DNA of 64,000 nucleotides. Origin: Dehalococcoidia bacterium (GTDB lineage: Bacteria > Chloroflexota > Dehalococcoidia > UBA3495). The notes beneath the pieces were generated by a model. It was not told the origin of the DNA. It worked only from the letters and a program-made list of their open reading frames with translations, and made no database searches. Where the stretch lies: assembly GCA_028822675.1 (NCBI GenBank), contig JAPKDE010000001.1:1-64000 (forward strand), in the 5' to 3' direction. Both the position numbers and the translations under genes were made by a program. Positions 26,324 to 35,302 of this stretch are shown one piece after another; position 1 is the first letter of the stretch; every line of letters starts with the position of its first letter.

Positions 26324-27241
26324 TTATTCCTCCCTCATCCTGGGGTCTACGTATGCATAGAGAATGTCCACTATCATCGCCATCAGGATATACATGGCTC
26401 CGGCTGTAAGTACTGTAGCTTCCAACACGGCATAGTCACGCTGGGTTACAGAGGTTAGCATCAGGCGGCCCAGTCCGGGCCACGCGAACACTATCTCAAC
26501 CACGATGGACCCGTTCAGCAGACCGCCCAAGCTGATGCCGGCAAAGGTCATCACCGGGATGATTGCATTTCTAAGGGCATGCTTCCAAATAATCAGATGC
26601 TCACGGGTCCCTTTGACCCTGGCGAACTTGATGTACTCACTGTCTAACACTTCCATCATGCTGGAGCGGGTTAACCGCACCATACCTGCAATGAGGAACA
26701 GCGATAGCGAAAAGGAAGGCATTATGTAATGGGTTGGCCCACCCATACCAAATGTGGGCAACCAGTTCAAATAGGCGCCAAAAAAGAGGAGCAGCATGAT
26801 ACCAACCCAAAATTGGGGGGCAGCCATGCCAAGGACAGATACAAACTTGGCGATCTTGTCAAAGGGACTATCCCGGTAAACCGCAGAAAGAATCCCCAAG
26901 GGAATGCCGATTATCAAAGTAAGGACGAATCCAGTGGCAGCCAATTTCAGAGTGTTGGGCAAACGCTCCAACAACAACTCGGTGGCTGGTCGGCCCCAAG
27001 TCCAAGACTGGCCAAAATCACCCTGGACTGCGTTCGATACGAATATCCAATATTGAACCCAAATCGGACGGTCCAATCCCAAGCTCTCGCGCATCAGCGC
27101 AAGGGTTTCAGGTGTGTCTTGAGGGCTAGACAAGAACGAAACAACATCGCCCGTCAGATTGACGGCGAAGAAAACCCCAGCACTTAGCGCCAGTAGTGTG
27201 AAGGCAGCCTGTACTATTCGAATTAAGATGAATCTAGTCAT
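26324..27241 (-). CDS. peptide ABC transporter permease (OppB/DppB type)
   Basis: This 305-residue permease begins with the standard MTRFILIRIVQAAFTLLALS helix, followed by the ESLGLDRPIWVQYW motif and the cytoplasmic loop EYIKFARVKGTREHLIIWKHALRNA, which contacts the ATPases. Stop and next start abut (26324/26323), so the two permeases are translationally linked. Confidence 0.9.
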   Translation of the reverse strand: MTRFILIRIVQAAFTLLALSAGVFFAVNLTGDVVSFLSSPQDTPETLALMRESLGLDRPIWVQYWIFVSNAVQGDFGQSWTWGRPATELLLERLPNTLKLAATGFVLTLIIGIPLGILSAVYRDSPFDKIAKFVSVLGMAAPQFWVGIMLLLFFGAYLNWLPTFGMGGPTHYIMPSFSLSLFLIAGMVRLTRSSMMEVLDSEYIKFARVKGTREHLIIWKHALRNAIIPVMTFAGISLGGLLNGSIVVEIVFAWPGLGRLMLTSVTQRDYAVLEATVLTAGAMYILMAMIVDILYAYVDPRMREE

Positions 27242-27368
27242 CTTGGTTTATCCCTCAGATTAGCTTGAAAGAATGGGGTTAAGCCGTAGGAAAGCCCAAT
27301 GGGGGCTGCGGAAAGCGTAAACCAATTATAGCCGGAATGCGATTGCTGTAGATACCTGACATCTGTAG

Positions 27369-27418
27369 GGCAGCTACCCCGGGCCCCGTTTTGAACGGAA
27401 CCCGAAGTAGCTACTGCC
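27369..27418 (-). other. intercistronic hairpin between binding-protein and permease genes
   Basis: GGCAG, AGCTA, CCCGG and CCGTT blocks pair with AACGG, CCCG, TAGCT and CTGCC in an imperfect 15-bp stem in the 215-base gap after the binding-protein gene. It has no T-run. Such hairpins protect the upstream transcript and raise binding protein over permease levels in known peptide transport operons. Confidence 0.55.
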
Positions 27419-27456
27419 ATTGCAAACGAATTTGCTAAAAGACCGGTTCGAGCTAC

Positions 27457-29169
27457 TTATTCAGCTAGCTCAAGGGTCCAAAGAGCGCTGGCATAGGGTA
27501 GTAGAGGCCAAGGCTCCCAGGAGGAAATCTTCTTGCCTACGCCCCAAGGGGTGTTGGCGGTGAAGATGCTCCACTCGTAGTTCTCTTCCCGCGCCTCAAC
27601 GTAAAGCTTGTTATAGGCAGCACCACGTTCTTCCATGGTGCCTATCAGCCCTAGGCTTTCGAGCGCGAGTTCACGAAGGACGGGATCCTCGGATACGTAG
27701 GAATCGGAGCTACCATAGTGACCGAAGCTGATGCTTCCGCCATCAAAGCGGTCTTCGTTGGGGCGGATGACGAAGAAGCCAGGGACCTCTGCGCCGTGCA
27801 TCTTGTCCTTGATGGATACAGAGTCTCCGACTTCGACTTCACAGGCGATGCCGAGATTGTCTTTCCACATTTCGCAGACCAACTGTGCGGCCTCTGGAAC
27901 GAAGGGTAGCTCAGAAGCTTCCCAGGTGAACAGAGTGAACGGATCAGGGAAACAGGATCCGCCTGCGCAGCCGTTGGCAGCCAAAAGCTCTTGGCCCTTG
28001 GCCGGGTCATAAGGCCAGGAGTCTAGTTCTTCTGAGTAACCCAGGGCGGACGGGCTAACGTGAGCCCAGCCCTTGGTCTCTGCTACTTCCGAACCGTAGA
28101 GGGTGTTGGCGATTAACTCTTTGTCGATGGCGTAGTTGAGCGCTTGCCGGATGGGCTTGGTACAAGGATAGGGAGAAGTCTCGTCGAAACAGTACTCTGT
28201 AATCATGTAGAGGTAGACGGCTTCCGGTGCAAATATAATCTGGCCGCCGGAATTCTCAATTTGGTCTCGGACCTCAAGGTTGGCCTCAACCATGTCAACT
28301 TCTCCGGCTCGGAGAGCTGCTACGCGAGTGGAAAGCTCAGGAATAGCCCTGAGTTCCAGGGTGTTGAACCGGTGGTCCCGGTTCGCTATATCCCAATAAC
28401 CGTCGAACCGCTCAAATTCCATGAGCGAGCCCTTGTCATGCCGGACTAGGTTGAAAGGTCCAGTAGTTCCTGGGCTGGGGTCGTCGTTGTAACCGTCGCG
28501 GCCAACGCTCTCACGATATGCCTTGGAGAAGATTGTGCCTGACGGATCAGGACCCATCTCTGAAAGGTTGAATGTGAGGAACATTAGAGGAGTGCTGGTC
28601 GTTACGCTGACATTGCCAGGACTCGAAACCACAAAGGGCTCGGTGTCGCGGGCCAATGCGCGGATCGAGGGGCTGACAGCAGACTCTTCAGACCCGTCTC
28701 CAAACTGCTCCTCCAAGGAGAATGCCACGTCTTCTGCGGTCAGAATCGATCCATTGTGGAATTCGACTCCCTCTCGAACTTTGAAGGTCCAGGTCAAACC
28801 GTCTGGAGTGAAGCTCCAGGACTCGGCTAGAGAAGAAACCAACTCTTTGCCCTGTTTTCCTTGGATGAAGAAATCATGGACTAGACGCTGGTAAACTCCG
28901 CCCTCACCACGTACATCGTAGTCGGTGAAGAGTTCATTGCCCCAGTCAGAGGTTGCCAAAACAACCTTGCCGGTCGGTGCTGAAGATACGTCAGCGGGAG
29001 TGTCCGCATCCGCAGGAACTGCGGTGGGAACTGATCCGCCGGTGCTGCTGTCGCTAACAGGCGTTGCGGTGGCAGAACTGCCACAAGCGACAATCAACAC
29101 CAAGGCAAATATCATTGCCACTGGCCAGTACCTTAATACTGTTTTTCTTAAGACTCGCGAGGTCGACAT
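27457..29169 (-). CDS. peptide ABC transporter substrate-binding lipoprotein (family 5)
   Basis: This 570-residue family 5 extracellular binding protein has a lipoprotein signal ending LVLIVACG, with Cys29 as the lipidated residue, followed by a Ser/Thr/Pro-rich linker. Family motifs include LAESWSFTPDGLTWTFKVREGVEFHNG and RQALNYAIDKELI. The ATG at 29169 is chosen, since GGAG lies 7 bases upstream and the signal peptide begins there. An open frame extends upstream to 29400 but has no signal-like sequence. It is the first gene of a five-gene operon ending at the terminator near 23250. Confidence 0.92.
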   Translation of the reverse strand: MSTSRVLRKTVLRYWPVAMIFALVLIVACGSSATATPVSDSSTGGSVPTAVPADADTPADVSSAPTGKVVLATSDWGNELFTDYDVRGEGGVYQRLVHDFFIQGKQGKELVSSLAESWSFTPDGLTWTFKVREGVEFHNGSILTAEDVAFSLEEQFGDGSEESAVSPSIRALARDTEPFVVSSPGNVSVTTSTPLMFLTFNLSEMGPDPSGTIFSKAYRESVGRDGYNDDPSPGTTGPFNLVRHDKGSLMEFERFDGYWDIANRDHRFNTLELRAIPELSTRVAALRAGEVDMVEANLEVRDQIENSGGQIIFAPEAVYLYMITEYCFDETSPYPCTKPIRQALNYAIDKELIANTLYGSEVAETKGWAHVSPSALGYSEELDSWPYDPAKGQELLAANGCAGGSCFPDPFTLFTWEASELPFVPEAAQLVCEMWKDNLGIACEVEVGDSVSIKDKMHGAEVPGFFVIRPNEDRFDGGSISFGHYGSSDSYVSEDPVLRELALESLGLIGTMEERGAAYNKLYVEAREENYEWSIFTANTPWGVGKKISSWEPWPLLPYASALWTLELAE

Positions 29170-29453
29170 GTTTGATCTCCTTAAACAAAAATTGTTCGGT
29201 ATTTTAGGGTACGTCAAGCTGCTTTCGAGAATGAACTTGTCCATCAATTGTGCTGGACAGACCCGGTTTTCTATGAGCAACATGGCTTGCGGCCGAATTC
29301 CGCTTACCCCCAACGGGTAAATAATTAAGCTGGCGAAGTATAGGTTATCTAGGCATAAAACGTCAATTAATTTTCGCCTCTGGCATCTTCGTTTTTGCAC
29401 TATTGGTTAGGTGACGGCGCTGTTTATTTTCCCTAAAAAGAATTAGGGTTAAT

Positions 29454-29836
29454 TCACGTCTCCCCAATCAAGATAGATTCCGCCTGTGGAACTGCGGCCA
29501 TTGAAAAATCCTGTGCGCCGTCATCGCCTATCAAAGCTACCAACGTCCCCATGGGACGGGAGATGACCGCATCACAAGAACATATAATCGCCTCCTCTGC
29601 GAACATTAGGGCTACAGCTGCAACAGAAGGGGTTTTGAATGCGTCTTCAGGATCGATCCCAGAATTGCATCTGTTCCTGGGCCGGTCCAGTTCAACCACA
29701 GCGTTATTCACCCAGTCTGAGTGGGGCGTCCATTCCAAATCACACACAAGCGAACGCAGTCCAAGGTCAGGGCTCGTTCGGCCATGAATTTCTTACCGGT
29801 AGCCGGTTTCGACGCCAGCTTAAATACGTCAATCAT
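29454..29836 (-). pseudogene. degraded gene of unknown function
   Basis: Two minus-strand frames appear to be parts of one protein. From 29836 the frame reads MIDVFKLASKPATGKKFMAE and on through RALTLDCVR. Near 29755 it shifts to a frame reading LVCDLEWTPHSDWVNNAVVE and onward to a TGA near 29454. The amino-acid texture is natural in both halves, so a one-base frameshift in a once-intact gene is likely. I do not recognise the family. There is no clear ribosome site. Confidence 0.4.
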
Positions 29837-30103
29837 TACAATCTTCAGAAGAACAATTCGATACACAATCTTGGAAACAAATCAGTTCACTTTCTTGTAT
29901 CAACCCATTTTCAGTCCGTATAAAAATCGCGAATAGTCGAAAACGAGTTTCCGATTCACTTTTGAGGTTCCATAATCGCTCTATTCCTAGGGCGGTTGCC
30001 TTAAAATCAGTATCAATAAAAAACCGGGCGTTACCAGGGACACACAAGGACCCAGGCAAACTTATCCTGGTTGCCCGTATTTTCCAAAAAGGATTGACCC
30101 AAT
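29837..30103. other. intergenic region with hairpin
   Basis: No gene is seen. At 30020-30080, CGGGC and CCAGG blocks pair with CCTGG and GCCCG, followed by TATTTT, forming a terminator- or attenuator-like structure 25-80 bases ahead of the VOC gene. Confidence 0.4.
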
Positions 30104-30559
30104 ATGAAAGCTAGAGCCATCTCTCACATCGCCGTCTGCGTCCGTGATTTGGACAAGTCACTGGTCTTCTACCGTGACATCCTGGGTATGACAGTGACCA
30201 TGGACGCCGTCCAAGACACCCGGGGCGGGTCTCGTACTCAGACCTACAAGCACCAACGGAACACCCGGCGGGTGGTGCATCTGGGCTGGGCCGATGGAGA
30301 GGAGCCGATACTGGTGATGACCTGCCATCCCGGAGACCAGCCCGACGGCGAACCGATCAAGCTGGACCAGGTGGGAGTAAGCCACTACGCGTTCACTGTG
30401 GATGACCTGCCCGGCTTGGCCGCAGAATTGGTGGCCAAAGGCGTGGAAATACCCGGTGGGATTGAGACATTTACGAACACAGAAGGCAAGATGAGTTCTT
30501 TTTACTGCCTGGACCCGGACGGCATCTTGGTGCAATTTGATAATGGCACCGGCCGTTAG
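30104..30559 (+). CDS. VOC-superfamily (glyoxalase/dioxygenase fold) protein
   Basis: This 151-residue protein has two beta-alpha-beta-beta-beta repeats. The first is ISHIAVCVRDLDKSLVFYRDILGMTV with the metal histidine in SHIAV. The second is VGVSHYAFTVDDLPGLAAELVAKGVEIPGG, ending SFYCLDPDGILVQFDN with the metal glutamate place taken by Gln-Phe-Asp. It is a lyase, dioxygenase or resistance-type VOC enzyme of unknown substrate, and the only intact gene in a decaying stretch. Confidence 0.85.
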   Translation: MKARAISHIAVCVRDLDKSLVFYRDILGMTVTMDAVQDTRGGSRTQTYKHQRNTRRVVHLGWADGEEPILVMTCHPGDQPDGEPIKLDQVGVSHYAFTVDDLPGLAAELVAKGVEIPGGIETFTNTEGKMSSFYCLDPDGILVQFDNGTGR

Positions 30560-30867
30560 TTTGGACTGCGCGGCAATTGCCATTATTCCTTAATTAAGCC
30601 ATTGACACTTCCGGTTCGTCCCGCCGACCTTTGGTCGCAAATTCCAAGGCCGAATAGAGTCAATAGTCTGAGCCATCAGGCGCTTGGCGTATGTCATACC
30701 AAATGAAACAATGAATGCGGATGGCGTAAACCAAGCGCTTTAAGTTGGTGGTTTATATGGCTAGGCCATGCGGTTTACATTTTCTAACTGGACGCTAACT
30801 ATTGCTATCTTCGGGCGGCTAACGGAATTTTCAACACCTAAAGATATGCGGGACGGATACAGCTGGT
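30560..30867. other. intergenic, no gene seen
   Basis: No coding sequence can be supported. An 8-bp inverted repeat (GCGCTTGG at 30680-30687, CCAAGCGC at 30731-30738) is present. Confidence 0.4.
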
Positions 30868-32016
30868 ATGGCTAGAATTATGGTCGCCGAAGACGAGCGA
30901 GATATCAGGGAATTGGTGGTCGACACCCTTTTCGACCGCGGTTAGGACGTTCTAGAAACCAAGAACGGGCAGGAAACCTACGATCTGGCTTGCAAAGAAA
31001 TCCCTGACCTAATCTTTCTGGACGTGATGATGCCAGAGTTGAACGGATTTCAAGTGCTGGAGAAACTCAAGGCCCCCCCTGACTAATGCCATACCGGTCA
31101 TCATGTTGACTGCAGTAGGTGCGCTGGAAGGCGAACAAAATGCCATGAATCTGGGCTTTCCCCACTATGTTTCCAAACCATTTGAGCCAGGACATTTGAT
31201 GGCTACTATCTGGGTGGCGCTGCGGGAGGCGGGAGCAATATCGAACAGCGACGGAGATTCCAAAATGGTCTGGGGAGGCTCCACCCTATTAAAAAGCGCA
31301 AACAATGGAAATGCCACTGCCAATTTGATTCCGCTTGGCACTCAGTTGGCGCCCCTGGAAAAGAAGATGTCCGGAGGTCTGAGGATGGGGTCGCTGAGTT
31401 TGATTGAAGGTCCATCGGCAACAGGGAAGAGTGTCATCAGCCAATATCTGGCCAATGGGGCAATCGCCAACAATCATAAAGTAGCCTACTTCACCTCCCA
31501 ACACACCCCCAGAAGTCTGGAATCCCAGGTAAGTTCCATTGCCATGGACTGGTCGGAAGCCCTCAAATTGGGAAAGCTGGTTGTCTATCCATTGCAACCA
31601 CCGGTCACGGGCCGTGATTCTGTACCGCTAATGGAGGAGCTCGCGCTGGAATTAGAGCGAATCCAAAATAAGTTTGCCGTCGTCATAATTGACGCCATTA
31701 CTAACCTGGCCGGCACCAGCCAAGAGCAGGCAATCATTGGCTTCTTCTCCACGTGCAAAAGACTGACCAACATGGGAATTACGATTTGCTGGTCACCCAC
31801 TCTGTCGCGTTCAATACAGACCTTCTCCACCGCATCTGTTCATTGTGCGAGACACATCTGAATCTGCGCACCGGCAAGATTCTAGACAAGGTGATCCGCA
31901 TAGTTACGGTAGTCAAGCTGGACGATGTTGACCTAACCAGGGATAACGAAGTCAGCTTTGGAGTGGAAGCCGGACTCGGTATTACCATCATCCCGTACTC
32001 CCAGGCCAAGGCATAA
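30868..32016 (+). pseudogene. response regulator fused to FlaH/KaiC-like ATPase, broken
   Basis: The first part is a CheY-like receiver domain (MARIMVAEDERDIRELV, then LIFLDVMMPELNGF with the phosphorylated Asp, and YVSKPFEPG). The second part is a RecA-fold ATPase like archaellum FlaH/KaiC (MSGGLRMGSLSLIEGPSATGKS as Walker A, FAVVIIDAITNLAG as Walker B, ending GVEAGLGITIIPYSQAKA). Three lesions break it: TAG at 30943-30945 in RG-Y-DV context, an extra C in a seven-C run at about 31074-31080, and a frameshift near 31790. Receiver and ATPase would otherwise be one polypeptide of about 380 residues. Confidence 0.8.
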
Positions 32017-32101
32017 CCCGCCAAACCCCTTTATACCAAGCTGCTCTGCGCCAAGCCCTCTTTAACCTGAATTACACCTAAGTTTCGGTCGCTAGGTCAG
32101 C

Positions 32102-32107
32102 TATAAT
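32102..32107 (+). promoter_or_regulatory. -10 box of the DUF3291 pseudogene
   Basis: TATAAT lies 60 bases ahead of the ATG at 32167, the spacing seen elsewhere in the window. The gene it served is dead. Confidence 0.35.
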
Positions 32108-32166
32108 GACTCGAAGTAAAATCTGCTTCCAGGCGACCAATTCAGGAACAAATTAGAGGTTACCCA

Positions 32167-32734
32167 ATGGCCAAAGTTGTCTTGTACACCTTTGCAATAT
32201 TCAAGGAACCGAACGCCTCAGAATCCAACGAATGGGTTCCACGACCGTAACCCATTTGTCTACGTCAGCGCCGAGAACTCGTCAGGGTTCTCCGACCGGT
32301 CCGGCAACAGTTGGAAAAGCAACCCCGCCGACCGTGTCCGCGATTGGGGTACCCGGGATGTCAGTCCCCGTTTCCTAACAAGCGAAGCCCACCGTGACAC
32401 TGCAGCCACGCTCTCACTATGGGATGACGTTTAGTCTGTGTATGCCTTCACTTACGCCGGATTCCACGCTGAAGTGCTAAAGATGCGCGACGACTGGTTC
32501 GTAAAGGTGGATTGGCCAGCGTTTGTCGCCTGGTAGATAGCAGATGATGAGACGCCCACCCGCGCTGAAGGCTCCAAGCGGCTGGAACACCTGCACGACA
32601 ACGGCCCTACTTCCCACGCCTTTGATTTCATCGCGCCCTTTGATGCCAACGGCCAACCCCTAACCATGGACCGCCAAAAAATCCAGCAACACGTTGAGAT
32701 TGTGCGGTCACACCAGCGGCCTGGGTTTAAATAG
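32167..32734 (+). pseudogene. DUF3291 family protein, degraded
   Basis: Fragments of one DUF3291-like protein occur in all three frames: MAKVVLYTFAIFKEP at the start, then FVYVSAENSSGFSDRSGNSW, ATLSLWDDV, TYAGFHAEVLKMRDDWFVKV, GSKRLEHLHDNGPTSHAFDF and FDANGQPLTMDR to the end at TAG 32732-32734. Several stops and shifts separate them. It is an advanced pseudogene. Confidence 0.75.
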
Positions 32735-32815
32735 AATCATGGTCTGGATTGTTAGTAGTTAATCTTCTACAGGATTGTCGGTTAAACCAGCCTAATCCAA
32801 ACTGCCACCCACAAT

Positions 32816-33347
32816 TTAGATCACTTGAATGGCCACAGAAGCGGTGGCATCCAAGCCCCAGGCCACTGCAGCCTACACGTAATCTCCAGTCAATTTTAGC
32901 CTTGCTTGAGTGCGGTGGAGGCGCAGTTGGAATCTGTATTTGGGTGTACAAAACCTGCGATCCAGCCTCTAGATTGAGGTGCTGTCCGAACCTGGTCGTT
33001 CCCAACAGATAGGTTTCACTACGATCAGTTTCCAATTCGACCTCTGCCCACCGGCCTTGTCCTGGCTCCACGTCTCTTGCGTCACCAAATAGACCCTTCA
33101 CATCCCCAACCCGGTCCACCATGTAACCTATGAATTCACTGGATTCTCTTGACCGGTCGCTCGCCGACCGTTCTTGCACAAAGGCCAGGTGCGACCACCG
33201 TTCTTCGCAGATCAATTCAGCAACGATGCCCCGTAGCTTTGTTTGACGTTTTACCTCCAGCCGAACTTCCAAGTCAATCGACTCACCTAGGTGGTATCTT
33301 CTTTCCTCAAGTCCTATTTCTAATGCTAGTGATTTGATTAGATACAT
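32816..33347 (-). pseudogene. arrestin-fold (Spo0M-like) protein with frameshift
   Basis: The first about 155 residues (MYLIKSLALEIGLEERRYHLGESIDLEVRLE, LRGIVAELICEERW, IQIPTAPPPHSSKAKIDWRLRV) look like an arrestin/Spo0M-type beta-sandwich protein. Near 32873 one extra G changes frame. Removing it gives AVAWGLDATASVAIQVI and a TAA at 32816-32818, the natural C-terminus of this fold. As written, the frame runs on to 32727 with unrelated Cys- and Gly-rich sequence. A sequencing or assembly error is possible. Confidence 0.65.
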
Positions 33348-33486
33348 GGCAGTTTTGGAATTAGATTGACGCGGCAGCGTAACTCCGTTGTTTCGGCCTA
33401 CTGGTTCTTTGATGATTCAAAAGGTAAAACGGACCATCACTTACGTCAACCACTTTCCAGACGCTTCCTTGAGCTGGCTCATACCC

Positions 33487-33492
33487 TATAAT
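33487..33492 (+). promoter_or_regulatory. -10 box of nitroreductase gene
   Basis: TATAATCCACG, identical in its first eleven bases to the Gfo/Idh gene promoter at 6930, lies 38 bases before the ATG. A weak TTCCTT stands at the -35 position. Confidence 0.5.
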
Positions 33493-33529
33493 CCACGAAT
33501 CAATATCGACTCCCCAAGGAGCAACAAAC

Positions 33530-34054
33530 ATGGACGTTTACACAGCCATCAGGTCTCGCCGGACGGTGCGGGATTATAAGCCCGACCCGATACCTCAAGA
33601 CCTGCTCAAGAAGATTCTGAAGTGCGCGCGTTGGTCGCCCAGTTCCAGCAACACCCAAAAGTGGTATTTCATTGCCATTCAAGACCGCGATGTCCTGGGA
33701 AAGCTGGGCGGTATCTGCAAGCAGGGCCCGTTCGTCGGGACAGCGCCCTTGGCCATCGCCGTGGTGATGGACGACGCGCCTAGGCCGCAACTGGACGCCG
33801 GCAGGGCACTGCAAAACATGGAGTTGATGGCCTGGTCAGAGGGCGTGGGAATGTGCTTTGTGGGCGTGCGCGACGACGACCAGATAGTTGCCGTCAAAGA
33901 GCTACTAAACATCCCGGAGAAGATGGACCTAATTACGATTCTGGCCTTTGGATACCGCGCCGACATCCCCAAGCCCGCCGGAACACCTCGCAGGTCATTC
34001 GACGAGATTATCCACTGGGACAAGTTCGGCGAGACCACCCAACCGGCCAGTTAG
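33530..34054 (+). CDS. nitroreductase-family protein
   Basis: This 174-residue FMN-binding protein starts MDVYTAIRSRRTVRDYKPDPIP and has CARWSPSSSNTQKWYFIAI, the FMN phosphate contact typical of the family. GVGMCFVGVRDD and KMDLITILAFGYRAD close the domain. It would reduce nitro, quinone or enone substrates with NAD(P)H as a homodimer. It is a stand-alone gene between a pseudogene and a converging lactonase gene. Confidence 0.9.
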   Translation: MDVYTAIRSRRTVRDYKPDPIPQDLLKKILKCARWSPSSSNTQKWYFIAIQDRDVLGKLGGICKQGPFVGTAPLAIAVVMDDAPRPQLDAGRALQNMELMAWSEGVGMCFVGVRDDDQIVAVKELLNIPEKMDLITILAFGYRADIPKPAGTPRRSFDEIIHWDKFGETTQPAS

Positions 34055-34120
34055 GTTTTTCGTGCCTGCCTGATGATTAGTTAGCCAGATCTGAGGCCAA
34101 CACTCGTACCCACCCTAAGA

Positions 34121-35182
34121 TTAGTCAGGCAGGTTGGCAATCAGCACCCACATCGGCAGGCTGCCAACCGATTGGCTGGCCAAGCGGGTCAGCCCTCCTG
34201 ACTGCTGGTCCACGCGGAAGGTAATCAGGTTGCCTGTGTCCAATCCGGTCACAAACAGGAAATTGCCGGTGGGGTCCAGGCTAAACGCGCGGGGGATCGG
34301 GTCCACCGCTTCCCAGCCCGTGGCCGTCAGCATCCCGGTTGCCGCATCGATGGAAAATGAGGCGATGCTGTTGTGCCCTCGGTTGCCAACGTACAGATGA
34401 GTACCCTGGGGGTGCATCTGTATTTGAGAGCAGGCGATATGGCCAACGTAATCTGCCGGCAATGTGGTGATGGTCTGCTTGGCCGTCAACGTGCCTTTGC
34501 CAATGTCCAGCGCGTACACGGTGACGCTGCCGCCCTGCTCGTTCGACACGTAAACCAGATCCTTACTGGGGTGGAACCGGTAATGGCGCGGGCCAATCTC
34601 ATCATCCTGGGGGATTACCAGCGGGTCATTGGGCGTCAGACGGCCAGTGGCGGCGTCAAACTTGTATTGGTAGATGGCGTTAACCGCCTGCTGCCGGTCC
34701 GTGGGCAGACGGGCAATCCCACCAGACCCATTGGCTATGTGGGGCAAGAACGCATACCTGTTGGACGGGTCAGTCTGAAAACAGTGCGCTCCGGAGCCAG
34801 TCTCCAGCCACTCGGTGGCTTCCGCCCCCACCGCGCCGGAGCCGTCAATGGGGTGCACGGCGCAGTGACCAACCTGGTAGTAGGCCGAGAGCACGTATTT
34901 CCCCGTGTGATCGGTGGACAGATAACAGGGCTCTCCGCCCAGCCCCACACTCCCACTGGGCGTCAGGTCGCCGGTCTTTTGGTCAATGTCGTAGCTGGAT
35001 AGTTCAAGACCGTCCCGCCGACCAACGTACAACGTGGTGCGTGATGGGTTAAAGGTCATCGGCGCTGGCCCACCGGAGACTTCCACCGCGCCTCGGCTCT
35101 CCAAGGCCCCGGTGTCCGGGTCCATCACAAACCTGACAATCCGGTTGTCACCCTGTAACGAAACATACATCTGATAGGCCAT
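34121..35182 (-). CDS. lactonase family protein (7-bladed propeller)
   Basis: This 353-residue beta-propeller of the lactonase/6-phosphogluconolactonase (YbhE-like) family has repeated strands of the form DPDTGALESRG, DQKTGDLTPSG, DAATGRLTPND, DIGKGTLTAKQ and DAATGMLTATG. HLYVGNRGHNSIASFSID is the signature segment. It could hydrolyse 6-phosphogluconolactone or another sugar lactone, since the family is not strict. There is no signal peptide. Confidence 0.85.
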   Translation of the reverse strand: MAYQMYVSLQGDNRIVRFVMDPDTGALESRGAVEVSGGPAPMTFNPSRTTLYVGRRDGLELSSYDIDQKTGDLTPSGSVGLGGEPCYLSTDHTGKYVLSAYYQVGHCAVHPIDGSGAVGAEATEWLETGSGAHCFQTDPSNRYAFLPHIANGSGGIARLPTDRQQAVNAIYQYKFDAATGRLTPNDPLVIPQDDEIGPRHYRFHPSKDLVYVSNEQGGSVTVYALDIGKGTLTAKQTITTLPADYVGHIACSQIQMHPQGTHLYVGNRGHNSIASFSIDAATGMLTATGWEAVDPIPRAFSLDPTGNFLFVTGLDTGNLITFRVDQQSGGLTRLASQSVGSLPMWVLIANLPD

Positions 35183-35302
35183 GGAGACTCCTTAATTAAA
35201 CGGTCAAAATTTGAACTGGGACTGGGACTCTGTGCGGGGATATTACACAAAAAGACCGACCCAGACAAACACGGCCACGGCTATGCCGCTAAAATCCTAG
35301 TC

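Noticed and set aside
29170..29400. Long N-terminal extension of the binding protein
   Set aside because: The extension has no signal peptide, while a strong ribosome site and lipoprotein signal start at 29169.
30943..30945. TAG in the receiver domain as programmed readthrough
   Set aside because: The same gene has two further frameshifts, so simple decay explains it.
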